Made by a program: the position numbers and the translations under genes
Shown: positions 25,394 through 32,434 of the stretch, one piece after another
How positions within the stretch are numbered: position 1 is the first letter of the stretch
Layout: each line of letters opens with the position of its first letter
Assembly: GCA_944389225.1 (NCBI GenBank)
Contig: CALXLP010000016.1
Coordinates: 1-32,434 of the forward strand
Source: an uncultured Clostridia bacterium
GTDB taxonomy: Bacteria; Bacillota; Clostridia; TANB77; CAG-508
Length of the DNA stretch: 32,434 nt
Direction: 5' to 3'
The notes under the pieces: model-generated
What the model saw: only the letters and a program-made list of their open reading frames with translations
What the model was told of the DNA's origin: nothing
Database searches by the model: none

Positions 25394-25900
25394 ATGTTAC
25401 CAAATCTAGAAATTGGTCAAATCGTCAATACATTTGGGATAAAAGGAATGGTGAAAGTCAAACCATTTACAGATGATATTAGAAGATTTGATGAATTAAA
25501 AACAGTATATGTTGAAAAAAACAGTAATCAAACAGAATATGAAATTGAAGAAGTAAAATATCATAAAGATATGGTATTAATAAAATTCAAAGGTATAGAC
25601 AAAGTAGAACAAGCAGAAATGCTTCGAAATAGTTATCTAACAGTTTCTAGAGATTCAGTAGAAAAGCTAGAAGAAGGAAGATATTATATCGTAGATTTAC
25701 TTGGACTAGAAGTTTATACAGATGAACAAACTTTATTAGGAACTTTAGAAGACATATTCAATACTGGTAGTAATGACATATATGTTGTAAAAGATAAACA
25801 AGGAAAACAAATTCTTTTACCAGCCATACAGGATGTAATTAAACAAATTGATATAGAAAATAAGAAAATCATTGTACACTTACTTCCTGGGTTAATATAA
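25394..25900 (+). CDS. rimM: Ribosome maturation factor RimM
   Basis: 168 residues. The N-terminal beta-barrel starts IGQIVNTFGIKGMVKVKPFTDD; the C-terminal PRC-barrel has YYIVDLLGLEVYTDE, LGTLEDIFNTGSNDIYVVK and ILLPAIQDVIKQIDIENKKIIVHLLPGLI. It helps mature the 30S head, acting with bS19. Start 15 bases after khpA with an AGGAG site; trmD follows after 12 bases. Confidence 0.96.
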   Translation: MLPNLEIGQIVNTFGIKGMVKVKPFTDDIRRFDELKTVYVEKNSNQTEYEIEEVKYHKDMVLIKFKGIDKVEQAEMLRNSYLTVSRDSVEKLEEGRYYIVDLLGLEVYTDEQTLLGTLEDIFNTGSNDIYVVKDKQGKQILLPAIQDVIKQIDIENKKIIVHLLPGLI

Positions 25901-25912
25901 AAGGAGCATTTT

Positions 25913-26575
25913 ATGAAATTTGATGTTTTAACACTATTTCCAGAAATGTTTGAAATATTAAATCAAAGTATTATTGGAAAAGCAATTGAAAAAGACATAA
26001 TTGATATTAATTTAATTAATATTAGAGATTTTTCAAAAGATAAACATAAAAAAGTAGATGATACACCTTATGGTGGTGGTGCTGGAATGGTAATGAAACC
26101 AGATGTAGTATATGATGCATATCAATCTGTAACAGATAAAGATGCAAAAGTTATCTATATGTCACCACAAGGAAAACCATTAAATCAAAAGAAGGTAGAA
26201 GAATTATCAAAAGAAAACCATTTAATTATACTTTGTGGACATTATGAAGGAATTGACCAAAGGGTATTGGATAAAATTGTAGATGAAGAAATATCTATAG
26301 GAGACTATGTATTAACAGGTGGAGAAATCCCAGCAATGGTGTTAATAGATAGTGTTAGTAGATATGTAGAAGGCGTTTTAAAAGAAGATTCTATAAAAGA
26401 AGAAAGCTTTTCAAATGGACTTCTAGAATATCCACAATATACAAGACCAGAGGTTTTTGAAGGAATGAAAGTTCCAGAAGTATTACTTTCAGGTCACCAC
26501 GAAAATATAGAAAAATGGAGAAAAGAAAAATCTTTAGAAATAACAAAGAAAAAAAGACCAGAGTTATTAAAATAA
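25913..26575 (+). CDS. trmD: tRNA (guanine-N1)-methyltransferase
   Basis: 220 residues. TrmD methylates G37 of tRNAs reading CNN codons, preventing +1 frameshifting. Motifs: [30 protein letters not shown], the trefoil-knot SAM site [13 protein letters not shown] and [11 protein letters not shown], then [11 protein letters not shown]. The length is slightly shorter than the usual 240, with a shorter C-terminus. Its known role in frame maintenance on proline tRNAs makes it worth noting next to a frameshifted ffh, though no direct link is implied. Confidence 0.96.
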   Translation: MKFDVLTLFPEMFEILNQSIIGKAIEKDIIDINLINIRDFSKDKHKKVDDTPYGGGAGMVMKPDVVYDAYQSVTDKDAKVIYMSPQGKPLNQKKVEELSKENHLIILCGHYEGIDQRVLDKIVDEEISIGDYVLTGGEIPAMVLIDSVSRYVEGVLKEDSIKEESFSNGLLEYPQYTRPEVFEGMKVPEVLLSGHHENIEKWRKEKSLEITKKKRPELLK

Positions 26576-26588
26576 ATTAATTTTAGCA

Positions 26589-26690
26589 AGGGTCATCATA
26601 TATTCACAAGGGTAAGGGACATATCTTGTCCTAATAGAAATACCCGAGAGAAAGATGTGTCCCTTGACATTAAGAAAAGGAGGAAATTCT
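26589..26690 (+). ncRNA. Probable ribosomal protein L19 leader RNA
   Basis: The gap between trmD and rplS contains a strong 14-bp stem: AAGGGACATATCTT (26614-26627) with AAGATGTGTCCCTT (26652-26665). GGGTA (26610-26614) could pair with TACCC (26641-26645) inside the loop, a pseudoknot-like contact. The position directly before rplS fits the known L19 leader of Firmicutes, an autoregulatory mRNA structure. The identity is inferred from position and shape. Confidence 0.6.
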
Positions 26691-26693
26691 AAA

Positions 26694-27302
26694 ATGGATA
26701 TTATAAAATCAATTGAACATGAACAATTGAAAAATAAGATACCAGAATTAAAAGTTGGTAATACAGTAAGAGTACACGTAAGAATAAAAGAAGGAAACAA
26801 AGAAAGAATCCAAGTTTTTGAAGGAATTATTATAAAAGTACAAGGTGGAGGAGTGAACCAAACATTTACAGTAAGAAAAAATTCTTATGGTGTAGGTGTT
26901 GAAAAAACATTCTTAGTACACTCTCCATTAGTTGAAAAAGTAGAATTAGTAAGGGTAGGTAAAGCAAGAAGAGCAAAATTATACTACCTAAGAGATAGAG
27001 TAGGTAAAGCTGCTAAGACTAAAGAACAAGTTGGAGCAAGAATTGAAAATAGAGAAATTACTATTAAAGAAGATTTAGTAGAAGAACCAGCAGTAGAGGA
27101 AGCTCCAGAAGAAGCACCAGCTGTTGAAACAGAAAACGTAGCTGTTCAAGAAACAGTTGATACAGTTTCTGAAGAAGTTGTTGAAGAGGTTAAAGAAGTA
27201 GAAGAATCTAAAAAAGAAGAAAAAGCTGAAAAAGTTGAAGAAACTAAAGCTGAAGAACCAGCTAAAAAAGAAGAAGTAAAAGAAGATTCTAAAAAAGCAT
27301 AA
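26694..27302 (+). CDS. rplS: 50S ribosomal protein bL19 with long acidic C-terminal extension
   Basis: 202 residues from ATG 26694 behind AAGGAGG; a longer frame from 26655 starts inside the leader hairpin. Residues 1-115 are a normal bL19 ([70 protein letters not shown]) at the 30S-50S interface. From about 125 on is a low-complexity tail of Glu, Val, Ala and Lys ([33 protein letters not shown]), about 80 residues longer than the family norm. The tail is in frame and has matching composition, so it is real. Its role is unknown. Confidence 0.95.
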   Translation: MDIIKSIEHEQLKNKIPELKVGNTVRVHVRIKEGNKERIQVFEGIIIKVQGGGVNQTFTVRKNSYGVGVEKTFLVHSPLVEKVELVRVGKARRAKLYYLRDRVGKAAKTKEQVGARIENREITIKEDLVEEPAVEEAPEEAPAVETENVAVQETVDTVSEEVVEEVKEVEESKKEEKAEKVEETKAEEPAKKEEVKEDSKKA

Positions 27303-27317
27303 TATGAAAGATAATAA

Positions 27318-27362
27318 AGAGTTGTATATTGAGATATTTATTTCAGATATAACTCTTTTTTA
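27318..27362 (+). terminator. Terminator of the ylxM-rplS operon
   Basis: AGAGTTGTATATTGAGAT and ATTTCAGATATAACTCT arms with a T-run. Confidence 0.75.
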
Positions 27363-27508
27363 TTGGATACTGGAGTGATTAACCAAATATGAAATTTATT
27401 TAAATTTCTTGTTTTTTATTTTTTGCTATGATAAAATTTTTTTGAAATAAGCTTATTTAAATATAAATAGAACTAAAATAACTTATAAAGTTAAAAGGGG
27501 AAGATTTA

Positions 27509-28045
27509 ATGAAAATAGAATATGAAAGGCATACAAATTCAACAAGTTTTATGATTATATGTGGTATTACTTTAATAGTATTAATTATATTTGAAATAAT
27601 AAATTATATAGTCATTGGATTTAATATAAGTTTTGTAGTTTTAGTATGCTTGAATATATTAATGATAGCAGTACTTGTATCAGCGATATATGATAAAAAA
27701 ACGATTACTATAGAGAAAATAAAAAATAAAGGAAGAAAAATAAAAGCACATATTATTGAAACAGGAACTATTAACAAAAGTAGGCAAATGGGGATTTATT
27801 ACTATTTAGGTATTCGTTACAATGGAAAAAATATGAGAATCTATGTGAAAAATAATAAAACCTTTAAAATATTAAATTTATTATTAAAACCATATCCTAT
27901 TGATAAAAAAATTGAAATACCAGTAGATATGTATATATATAAAGGTAATCGATATGTAGATATAGAAAATATAAATCTTACAAAAATTGAAGGTTATAAT
28001 GAAGCTGAAAAAATAGTGAAAGAAATAAAAAATGAATTTTATTAA
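27509..28045 (+). CDS. Two-helix membrane protein of unknown function
   Basis: 178 residues. Two membrane helices (about 13-33 and 38-60) are followed by a soluble beta-rich domain of about 110 residues (KIKAHIIETGTINKSRQMGIYYYLGIRYNGKNMRIYVKNNKT and DMYIYKGNRYVDIENINLTKIEGY). The layout resembles DUF3592-type small membrane proteins, though I cannot confirm the family. The Shine-Dalgarno is AAAGGGG. It stands alone with its own terminator. Composition is like its neighbours. Confidence 0.6.
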   Translation: MKIEYERHTNSTSFMIICGITLIVLIIFEIINYIVIGFNISFVVLVCLNILMIAVLVSAIYDKKTITIEKIKNKGRKIKAHIIETGTINKSRQMGIYYYLGIRYNGKNMRIYVKNNKTFKILNLLLKPYPIDKKIEIPVDMYIYKGNRYVDIENINLTKIEGYNEAEKIVKEIKNEFY

Positions 28046-28052
28046 AATAAGA

Positions 28053-28078
28053 AAGAGGGAATATCCTCTTTTTTTGCT
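28053..28078 (+). terminator. Terminator after the two-helix membrane protein
   Basis: AAAGAGG, GAATA loop, TCCTCTTT then T-run. Confidence 0.8.
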
Positions 28079-28114
28079 TATAATAGTTTGGCTTTTTGTA
28101 TATACAAAAAATAA

Positions 28115-28141
28115 TTTCTTAGAGTTAGATACTCCAAGAAA
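28115..28141. repeat. Left inverted repeat of switch 2
   Basis: Arms TTTCTTAGAGT and ACTCCAAGAAA flank the centre TAGAT. Confidence 0.75.
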
Positions 28142-28280
28142 TTTTTTCATAAAAATAATATCAATAAATGATGATAATGTCAATAAAAAACAAATAAATT
28201 TATAAAACTAAAATTATAAGTAGAAGAGTAGAATAGATTTCTAAAAATCCATATTTTCTAATATATTGCTCGCTTTATAT

Positions 28281-28307
28281 TTTCTTAGAATATCTAACTA
28301 AAAGGAG
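28281..28307. repeat. Right inverted repeat of switch 2
   Basis: Arms TTTCTTAGAAT and ACTAAAAGGAG flank ATCTA, the reverse complement of the left centre. The most diverged repeat of the six; its outer part is close to the AAAGGAGG ribosome binding site. Confidence 0.65.
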
Positions 28308-28328
28308 AATATAAAGGAGGATAAATAA

Positions 28329-29825
28329 GTGAAAACAAAAGAATTAAAAGGAGACAGAGGAATTACATTATTGGCATTAGCTATTACAATTATTATCTTA
28401 TTAATTTTAGCGGGAATTACGATAAGTGCGATAACAGGAGATAACGGATTAATAAGAAATGCAGGAAATGCAAAAGAAGAGAGCGAAATAGATAATGAAA
28501 AAGAAATTGTAGATACATGTACAGTACAAGCCATGGGAGAAAATAAATATGGAAATATAACAAAGGAAGATTTACAAAATGAATTAGATAATTACACTGG
28601 TGAAGGAATAACAGAAGTATTATATGATGGAGAAGATACTTTATATGTTTATTTTACAGAAACAAAACGATATTATACAGTAGATATAGATGGAATAGTA
28701 AATGGACCAGTAACAGCTGATAGAGCAGAAGATAACTATCCAGGAGATATTACAAAAGATGAAAATGGAAATGAATTATCAGGTGATACAGAAGATGATG
28801 CATATCAAATAAATTGTATAGAAGATTTATGTGCGCTTTCTAATTATTGTAATAATGGTGATAATACATGGAGTAACAATACTTTTAGTGGAAAATATAT
28901 TGTACTTACAAAAAATCTTGATTTTAAATCAGATTTATCTTATATCAATGGTCAAATTGGCGCAAAAGGAAATATACCAAGTTGTAATTCTATAGAAGAA
29001 CTGAAAGAACTATTAACGACAGGAGAAGGGTTTTGTCCAATTGGAATAGAAAATAACACATTTAGAGGACATTTTAATGGTGATTATTATACTCTATCCA
29101 ATTTATATATGAATAGTGATAAGAATGCAGGAGTATTTGGAGCGTGTTGGAATGCAGAGATTAAAAATATACTAGTAAAAGGAGAAATGAATGTTAGAAA
29201 TGATTTATCAAGTTCACTTGTTCAGGCTGGAGGAATTACTGGTTGGAGTAGAGGGTGTACTTTTATAAATTGCATTAATTATGCTAATATAAAAGGAGTA
29301 AGCTCTGCAAGAATGGGAGGAATTTCAGGAGTTGAATATAATGATGGTAGTCAGTTTATAAATTGTGCTAATTATGGAACAATTACAGGTGGAAGTAATG
29401 GAGCAGGAATTCTTGGATGGGATTGGAGTATGAATTCTAAAATATATAATTCTGTTAATGCAAATGTAGCACCAAATGGCATTGTTGCTTGTGGATATGC
29501 AAATACATATACAGAATTAGTAAATACAATTATTTATGGAAAATGTAATTCTTCAATAGAAAAAGGGATTACGAAAATTAATCATTGTTTCTATTTGATT
29601 GAAAATATAACTTCATCAAACAATGAATTGATTGTAGGATATAATGAAACAAAAATGAAATCAGAAGAATTTGTTGAGGAGTTAAATACATTTATTGAAA
29701 CAGGTGGAAATGGAGATAATATTGATACAACAGGTTGGGCTAAATGGGTATATCATGAAAGTGATTTTCCAACATTAGATATAAAAACAACTTGGGATGG
29801 TACAAAATGGAAGACAGTAGAATAA
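28329..29825 (+). CDS. Pilin-like surface protein with GLUG-type repeats (paralog 1)
   Basis: 498 residues from a GTG start behind AAAGGAGG. A class III signal is present: KTKELKGDRG then ITLLALAITIIILLILAG; cleavage is after Gly, and Ala replaces the usual +5 Glu. Residues about 45-130 form a conserved stalk-like region shared with the gene at 30076 (VQAMGENKYGNITKEDLQNEL, RYYTVDIDGIVNG). YPGDITKDENGNELSGDTEDDAYQI follows. The C-terminal half has GLUG-like beta repeats (AGGITGWSRGCTFINCINYANIKG, MGGISGVEYNDGSQFINCANYGTITG), typical of adhesins. A probable secreted or pilus-associated adhesin under an OFF-oriented switch. Confidence 0.8.
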   Translation: MKTKELKGDRGITLLALAITIIILLILAGITISAITGDNGLIRNAGNAKEESEIDNEKEIVDTCTVQAMGENKYGNITKEDLQNELDNYTGEGITEVLYDGEDTLYVYFTETKRYYTVDIDGIVNGPVTADRAEDNYPGDITKDENGNELSGDTEDDAYQINCIEDLCALSNYCNNGDNTWSNNTFSGKYIVLTKNLDFKSDLSYINGQIGAKGNIPSCNSIEELKELLTTGEGFCPIGIENNTFRGHFNGDYYTLSNLYMNSDKNAGVFGACWNAEIKNILVKGEMNVRNDLSSSLVQAGGITGWSRGCTFINCINYANIKGVSSARMGGISGVEYNDGSQFINCANYGTITGGSNGAGILGWDWSMNSKIYNSVNANVAPNGIVACGYANTYTELVNTIIYGKCNSSIEKGITKINHCFYLIENITSSNNELIVGYNETKMKSEEFVEELNTFIETGGNGDNIDTTGWAKWVYHESDFPTLDIKTTWDGTKWKTVE

Positions 29826-29868
29826 AAAAATGTAAAAATGAAATATTTTTATATAAAAAATAGAAAAA

Positions 29869-29895
29869 TTTCTTAGAGTAATTTACTCTAAGAAA
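29869..29895. repeat. Left inverted repeat of switch 3
   Basis: A perfect palindrome in its arms: TTTCTTAGAGT and ACTCTAAGAAA, with asymmetric centre AATTT. Confidence 0.8.
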
Positions 29896-30034
29896 TTTTC
29901 TTATAAAGATAATATCAATAAAATATTGAACTGTCAATAAAAATAAAAGAAAAAATAGAAATGAAATAACAACAATAATAATAATAACCGCTTAAGAAAA
30001 ATCCATTTATTCTGCAACTTTTGCACTTCTTTTA

Positions 30035-30061
30035 CTTCTTACAGTAAATTACTTTAAGAGA
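30035..30061. repeat. Right inverted repeat of switch 3
   Basis: Arms CTTCTTACAGT and ACTTTAAGAGA flank AAATT, the reverse complement of the left centre. It agrees with the inverted left repeat at 23 of 27 positions. Confidence 0.75.
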
Positions 30062-30075
30062 AAAAGGAGGAAAAA

Positions 30076-31528
30076 GTGAGAACAAAAGAAATTAAAGGAA
30101 ACAAAGGAATTACATTATTAGTATTAGTAATTACGATTATCATCCTATTAATTTTAGCAGGAATTACCATAAATGCCATAACAGGAAATAATGGAATTAT
30201 AGGAAATGCTGGTAAAGCAAAAGAAGAAACAGAGATTGCAGATGAAAAACAGATTATAGAGAAAGCAACAATACAGGCAATGGGAAATAACAAATATGGA
30301 AATATAGAAGAAAGTGAATTACAAAGTGAATTGAATAAAGAAACAGATGAAGGAAAAACAGAAGTAACAGATATGGGGGAGAATTTTGAGGTTATATTTA
30401 ATGAAAGTAATCGATATTATACAGTAGACAAAGATGGAAATGTAAAAGGTGCGTATGATATTATAAAAGACAAATACCCAGGAGATATAACTGTTGGAAA
30501 GGATGGAGAAACATTAGATGGGAATACTGAGAAAACAGCCTATCAGATATGGAATATAGAGGACTTAGTGGCTTTTTCAGAAGATATAAATAGTGGAAAA
30601 ACTTATGAAAATAAGTATATATGTTTAATGCAGGATTTGGACTTTTTGTCTAAAACATCATATAATGATTGGAAAACAAAAGAATATGATGTTTATTTAG
30701 GTGGAGATGGGAATACAGAAATAAGAGAACAACTTTCTAGTAATGGAAAAGGCTTTAAAACAATAGGAAATAATACGGCTCTGTTTAGAGGAGAATTTAA
30801 TGGAGATGAAAATATTATAAAAAATATATGCATTAACAATGTTGGATTTTTTGGAAGTATATCGAATGCTACTATAAAAAATGTTACAATACAAGGAGAG
30901 GTGTACTCAGAAGCAAATGCAGGAGGAATTGTACAGACAGCATATTCATCATACATATATAATTGTTGTAATCAATTAACTATAACACGGTCAAGCTGTT
31001 GGTGGAATATGTGAATATGCAAGAAACTGTTATTTTATAAATTGTGCGAATTTAGCGAATCTTACAGGAAAATGGCAAAGCGGTGCAGGTGGAATTGTAG
31101 GAGAATCTAGGGGAGATTATAACAACTATATATATAATTCATATAATATTGGAGATATAGAATTAGTAAATGGAACATCTTATGCATCAACAGGTGGAAT
31201 TGTAGGATACAATGAAGCAAATTTAGTAATAGAGAATTGTTATAATACAGGAATTCTAAAATCATCTAGAAATACAGGTGCTATTGTAGGAAATGGTAGT
31301 GAAATATTAAAAAATTGTTTTTACTTAGATAATTTACAAGAAGGATATGGGAATATAATAGAAAATAATGCGATTCTTATAAATGAACAACAATTAAGAG
31401 GTAATGAAAATATAAACGGAAAGTTTTTAGTAGACATTTTGAATGAATATGTAGAAACAAATAATAAAGTTAATGATATTGAATTAGCAAGATGGAAAAG
31501 TACAGGTGAATATCTTATATTTGAATAA
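30076..31528 (+). CDS. Pilin-like surface protein with GLUG-type repeats (paralog 2), interrupted by a +1 frameshift
   Basis: GTG start behind AAAAAGGAGG. Straight reading stops at 31014 (312 residues). Skipping the C at 30988 joins NQLTIT to GQAVGGICEYARNCYFINCAN and runs to 31528: 483 residues, close to the 498 of its paralog. The N-terminus RTKEIKGNKG then ITLLVLVITIIILLILAG is a class III signal, and the stalk is clearly paralogous (IQAMGNNKYGNIEESELQSEL, RYYTVDKDGNVKG). After the shift come GLUG repeats (GAGGIVGESRGDYNNYIYNSYNIGDI, STGGIVGYNEANLVIENCYNTG). Probable adhesin under an OFF-oriented promoter switch. Confidence 0.8.
30988..30990 (+). other. In-frame CGG codon at the +1 frameshift of pilin-like paralog 2
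   Basis: ACA CGG TCA reads to a stop eight codons later; ACA (C) GGT CAA GCT restores the GLUG repeat. Context NNA-C-GGN. Confidence 0.85.
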
Positions 31529-31552
31529 GATTAACATAGTAAATTTTCAAAA

Positions 31553-31587
31553 ACAAAAGTAAGATGAATAATTCATCTTACTTTTAA
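31553..31587. terminator. Terminator between paralog 2 and convergent dapB
   Basis: AAAGTAAGATGAA, TAA loop, TTCATCTTACTTTT. Perfect arms; likely serves both strands. Confidence 0.8.
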
Positions 31588-31618
31588 AATGTGTTCTTAT
31601 ATATTTTGAACATAAAAA

Positions 31619-31674
31619 TGTCCAAAAAGAAACGTCCCAAATTGTCCCAAATTGTCCCCAATTGCCCCAAATTG
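31619..31674 (-). repeat. Dispersed GGGAC-type repeat, copy D (degenerate)
   Basis: Read on the minus strand: CAATTTGGGGCAATTGGGG, repeated GGGACAATTT units, GGGACGTTTC and TTTTGGACATTTT. It shares the GGGAC/GGACATTTT elements with copies A-C and has an internal short tandem unit. It begins 4 bases after the dapB stop. Confidence 0.55.
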
Positions 31675-31677
31675 TTA

Positions 31678-32427
31678 TTAATCAAACATATCTTCCATAG
31701 CATACATGCCAGGTTGTTGATTTACAATAAATTCAGCAGCTCTTAAGGCACCTTCTGCAAATACATTTCTAGAATAGCTGGTATGTTTAATCTCGAAAGT
31801 TTCAAAATTACCAATAAATTGAACAGAATGTTCTCCAACAATATTTCCACCTCTGATAGAAGACATACCAATTTCATTTTTATCTCTTTTTTCATGTTTA
31901 TCATGTCTGTTATATTCACAATGAAGCGTATTTCCTAAAGATTCATTAATACTATCTGCTAACATTTGAGCAGTACCGCTTGGACTATCTACTTTTCTGT
32001 TATGATGTGCTTCAATAATTTCAATATCTGTGTTTTTTAAAAGTGGTGCTAACCAAGAAACAATTTTTTTCATAAGCATAATGTCAAAAGACATATTGGC
32101 AGATTTAAAGATAGGAATTGTTTTACTTGCTTCTTCAATTATTTTTGTTTCTTCATCTGTAAATCCAGTTGTGGCAATAACCATTGGTATTTTATTTGTT
32201 TTTGCATAATTTAATATATTTAGTGTTGCAACAGGAAGTGAAAAGTCGATGATGACATCTGGTTTTACATTAATATTTTCTATTTCTGTAAAAATTGGGA
32301 ATTTAGAATCAGAATAACTTACTTTGTCAAATCCGCCAATAACTTGCATGTTTTCATTTTCTTCTACTAAATTACATACTACATTTCCCATTTTTCCATT
32401 ACAACCATTTACAAATACGTTTAACAT
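31678..32427 (-). CDS. dapB: 4-hydroxy-tetrahydrodipicolinate reductase
   Basis: 249 residues on the minus strand, complete within the window. It reduces hydroxy-tetrahydrodipicolinate with NAD(P)H in lysine and diaminopimelate (hence cell-wall and dipicolinate) synthesis. The N-terminal Rossmann motif is VNGCNGKMGNVV; DVIIDFSLPVATL and ATTGFTDEE follow. The catalytic and binding region is IEIIEAHHNRKVDSPSGTA, and SSIRGGNIVGEHSVQFIG is the C-terminal signature. Convergent with the pilin-like gene. Its promoter lies beyond the window. Confidence 0.96.
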   Translation of the reverse strand: MLNVFVNGCNGKMGNVVCNLVEENENMQVIGGFDKVSYSDSKFPIFTEIENINVKPDVIIDFSLPVATLNILNYAKTNKIPMVIATTGFTDEETKIIEEASKTIPIFKSANMSFDIMLMKKIVSWLAPLLKNTDIEIIEAHHNRKVDSPSGTAQMLADSINESLGNTLHCEYNRHDKHEKRDKNEIGMSSIRGGNIVGEHSVQFIGNFETFEIKHTSYSRNVFAEGALRAAEFIVNQQPGMYAMEDMFD

Positions 32428-32434
32428 TTGATAC

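Larger units (their letters stand above)
28115..28307. promoter_or_regulatory. Putative invertible promoter switch 2, drawn OFF
   Basis: A 193-bp segment between inverted repeats at 28115-28141 and 28281-28307. On the minus strand: TTGACA (complement of 28178-28183), 17-base spacer, TATTAT (complement of 28155-28160), firing leftwards and away from the GLUG pilin-like gene at 28329. Exactly the design of switches 1 and 3, with a different repeat centre. Inversion would put the promoter just before the ribosome binding site. Confidence 0.75.
29869..30061. promoter_or_regulatory. Putative invertible promoter switch 3, drawn OFF
   Basis: A 193-bp segment, the same length as switch 2, between inverted repeats at 29869-29895 and 30035-30061. 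On the minus strand: TTGACA (complement of 29932-29937), 17-base spacer, TATTAT (complement of 29909-29914), pointing away from the gene at 30076. Inversion would start transcription a few bases before the right repeat, followed at once by AAAAAGGAGG. Confidence 0.78.

Noticed and set aside
26655..26693. Longer start for rplS
   Set aside because: It starts inside the right arm of the leader hairpin with no ribosome binding site; ATG 26694 follows AAGGAGG.
27050..27302. Acidic tail of bL19 as a frameshift artefact
   Set aside because: The frame is continuous, the codon use matches neighbours, and it ends in a normal stop before a terminator.
28115..28328. Shared leaders of the pilin-like genes as a riboswitch (for example c-di-GMP)
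   Set aside because: No known riboswitch core motif is visible, and the conserved boxes read as a promoter on the opposite strand.

Overview
The window looks like a chromosomal stretch of a low-GC, endospore-forming member of the Clostridia, probably an uncultured gut lineage. The evidence is very AT-rich DNA, AGA-dominated arginine usage, strong Shine-Dalgarno sites, and sporulation genes (spoIIP, cotJABC, a SleB-type hydrolase, a GerQ-like coat protein). No database was searched, so the lineage is inference.

Layout. 1-3.4 kb: TspO, SpoIIP, then a pilin-like surface protein with a formylglycine-generating-enzyme-like domain. 3.5-7.8 kb: pgi, an acyl-ACP thioesterase, pyk and a convergent cdd. 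8-10.4 kb: two small membrane proteins and cotJA-cotJB-cotJC. 10.4-12.4 kb: an accessory patch with a RhuM-like gene between two 37-bp direct repeats and a GC-richer orphan membrane protein. 12.5-14.4 kb: a MarR regulator with two palindromic operators, overlapping a membrane/cytidylate-kinase-like fusion. 14.4-19.2 kb: a T-box-controlled pheS-pheT operon carrying two small unknown genes. 19.3-23 kb: a sigma factor with its membrane partner, the SleB-type hydrolase, GerQ-like protein and a GC-richer serine hydrolase. 23-27.3 kb: the ylxM-ffh-rpsP-khpA-rimM-trmD-rplS operon. 27.5-31.5 kb: a small membrane protein and two paralogous pilin-like GLUG proteins. 31.7-32.4 kb: dapB.

Two patterns stand out. 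(1) Each of the three pilin-like genes is preceded by a 193-218 bp segment bounded by 27-bp inverted repeats. Each segment carries a near-consensus promoter (TTGACA-N17-TATTAT) that in this assembly points away from the gene. The repeats share palindromic 11-bp arms, but the 5-bp centre differs between loci and agrees within each pair. This is the expected architecture of three independently invertible, phase-variable promoters served by one trans-acting site-specific recombinase. All three are drawn OFF, and no recombinase lies in the window.

(2) Three genes (ffh, the SleB-type hydrolase and the third pilin-like gene) each contain one +1 frameshift, and in all three the extra base is the C of an in-frame CGG codon in the context NNA-C-GGN. 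A codon-phase scan of the roughly 30 other CGG trinucleotides found no in-frame CGG in any other ordinary-composition gene. The only others are three in the two GC-richer, foreign-looking genes. Either CGG is a +1 recoding site in this organism (an unassigned or hungry codon), or a systematic sequencing artefact inserts C before GG.
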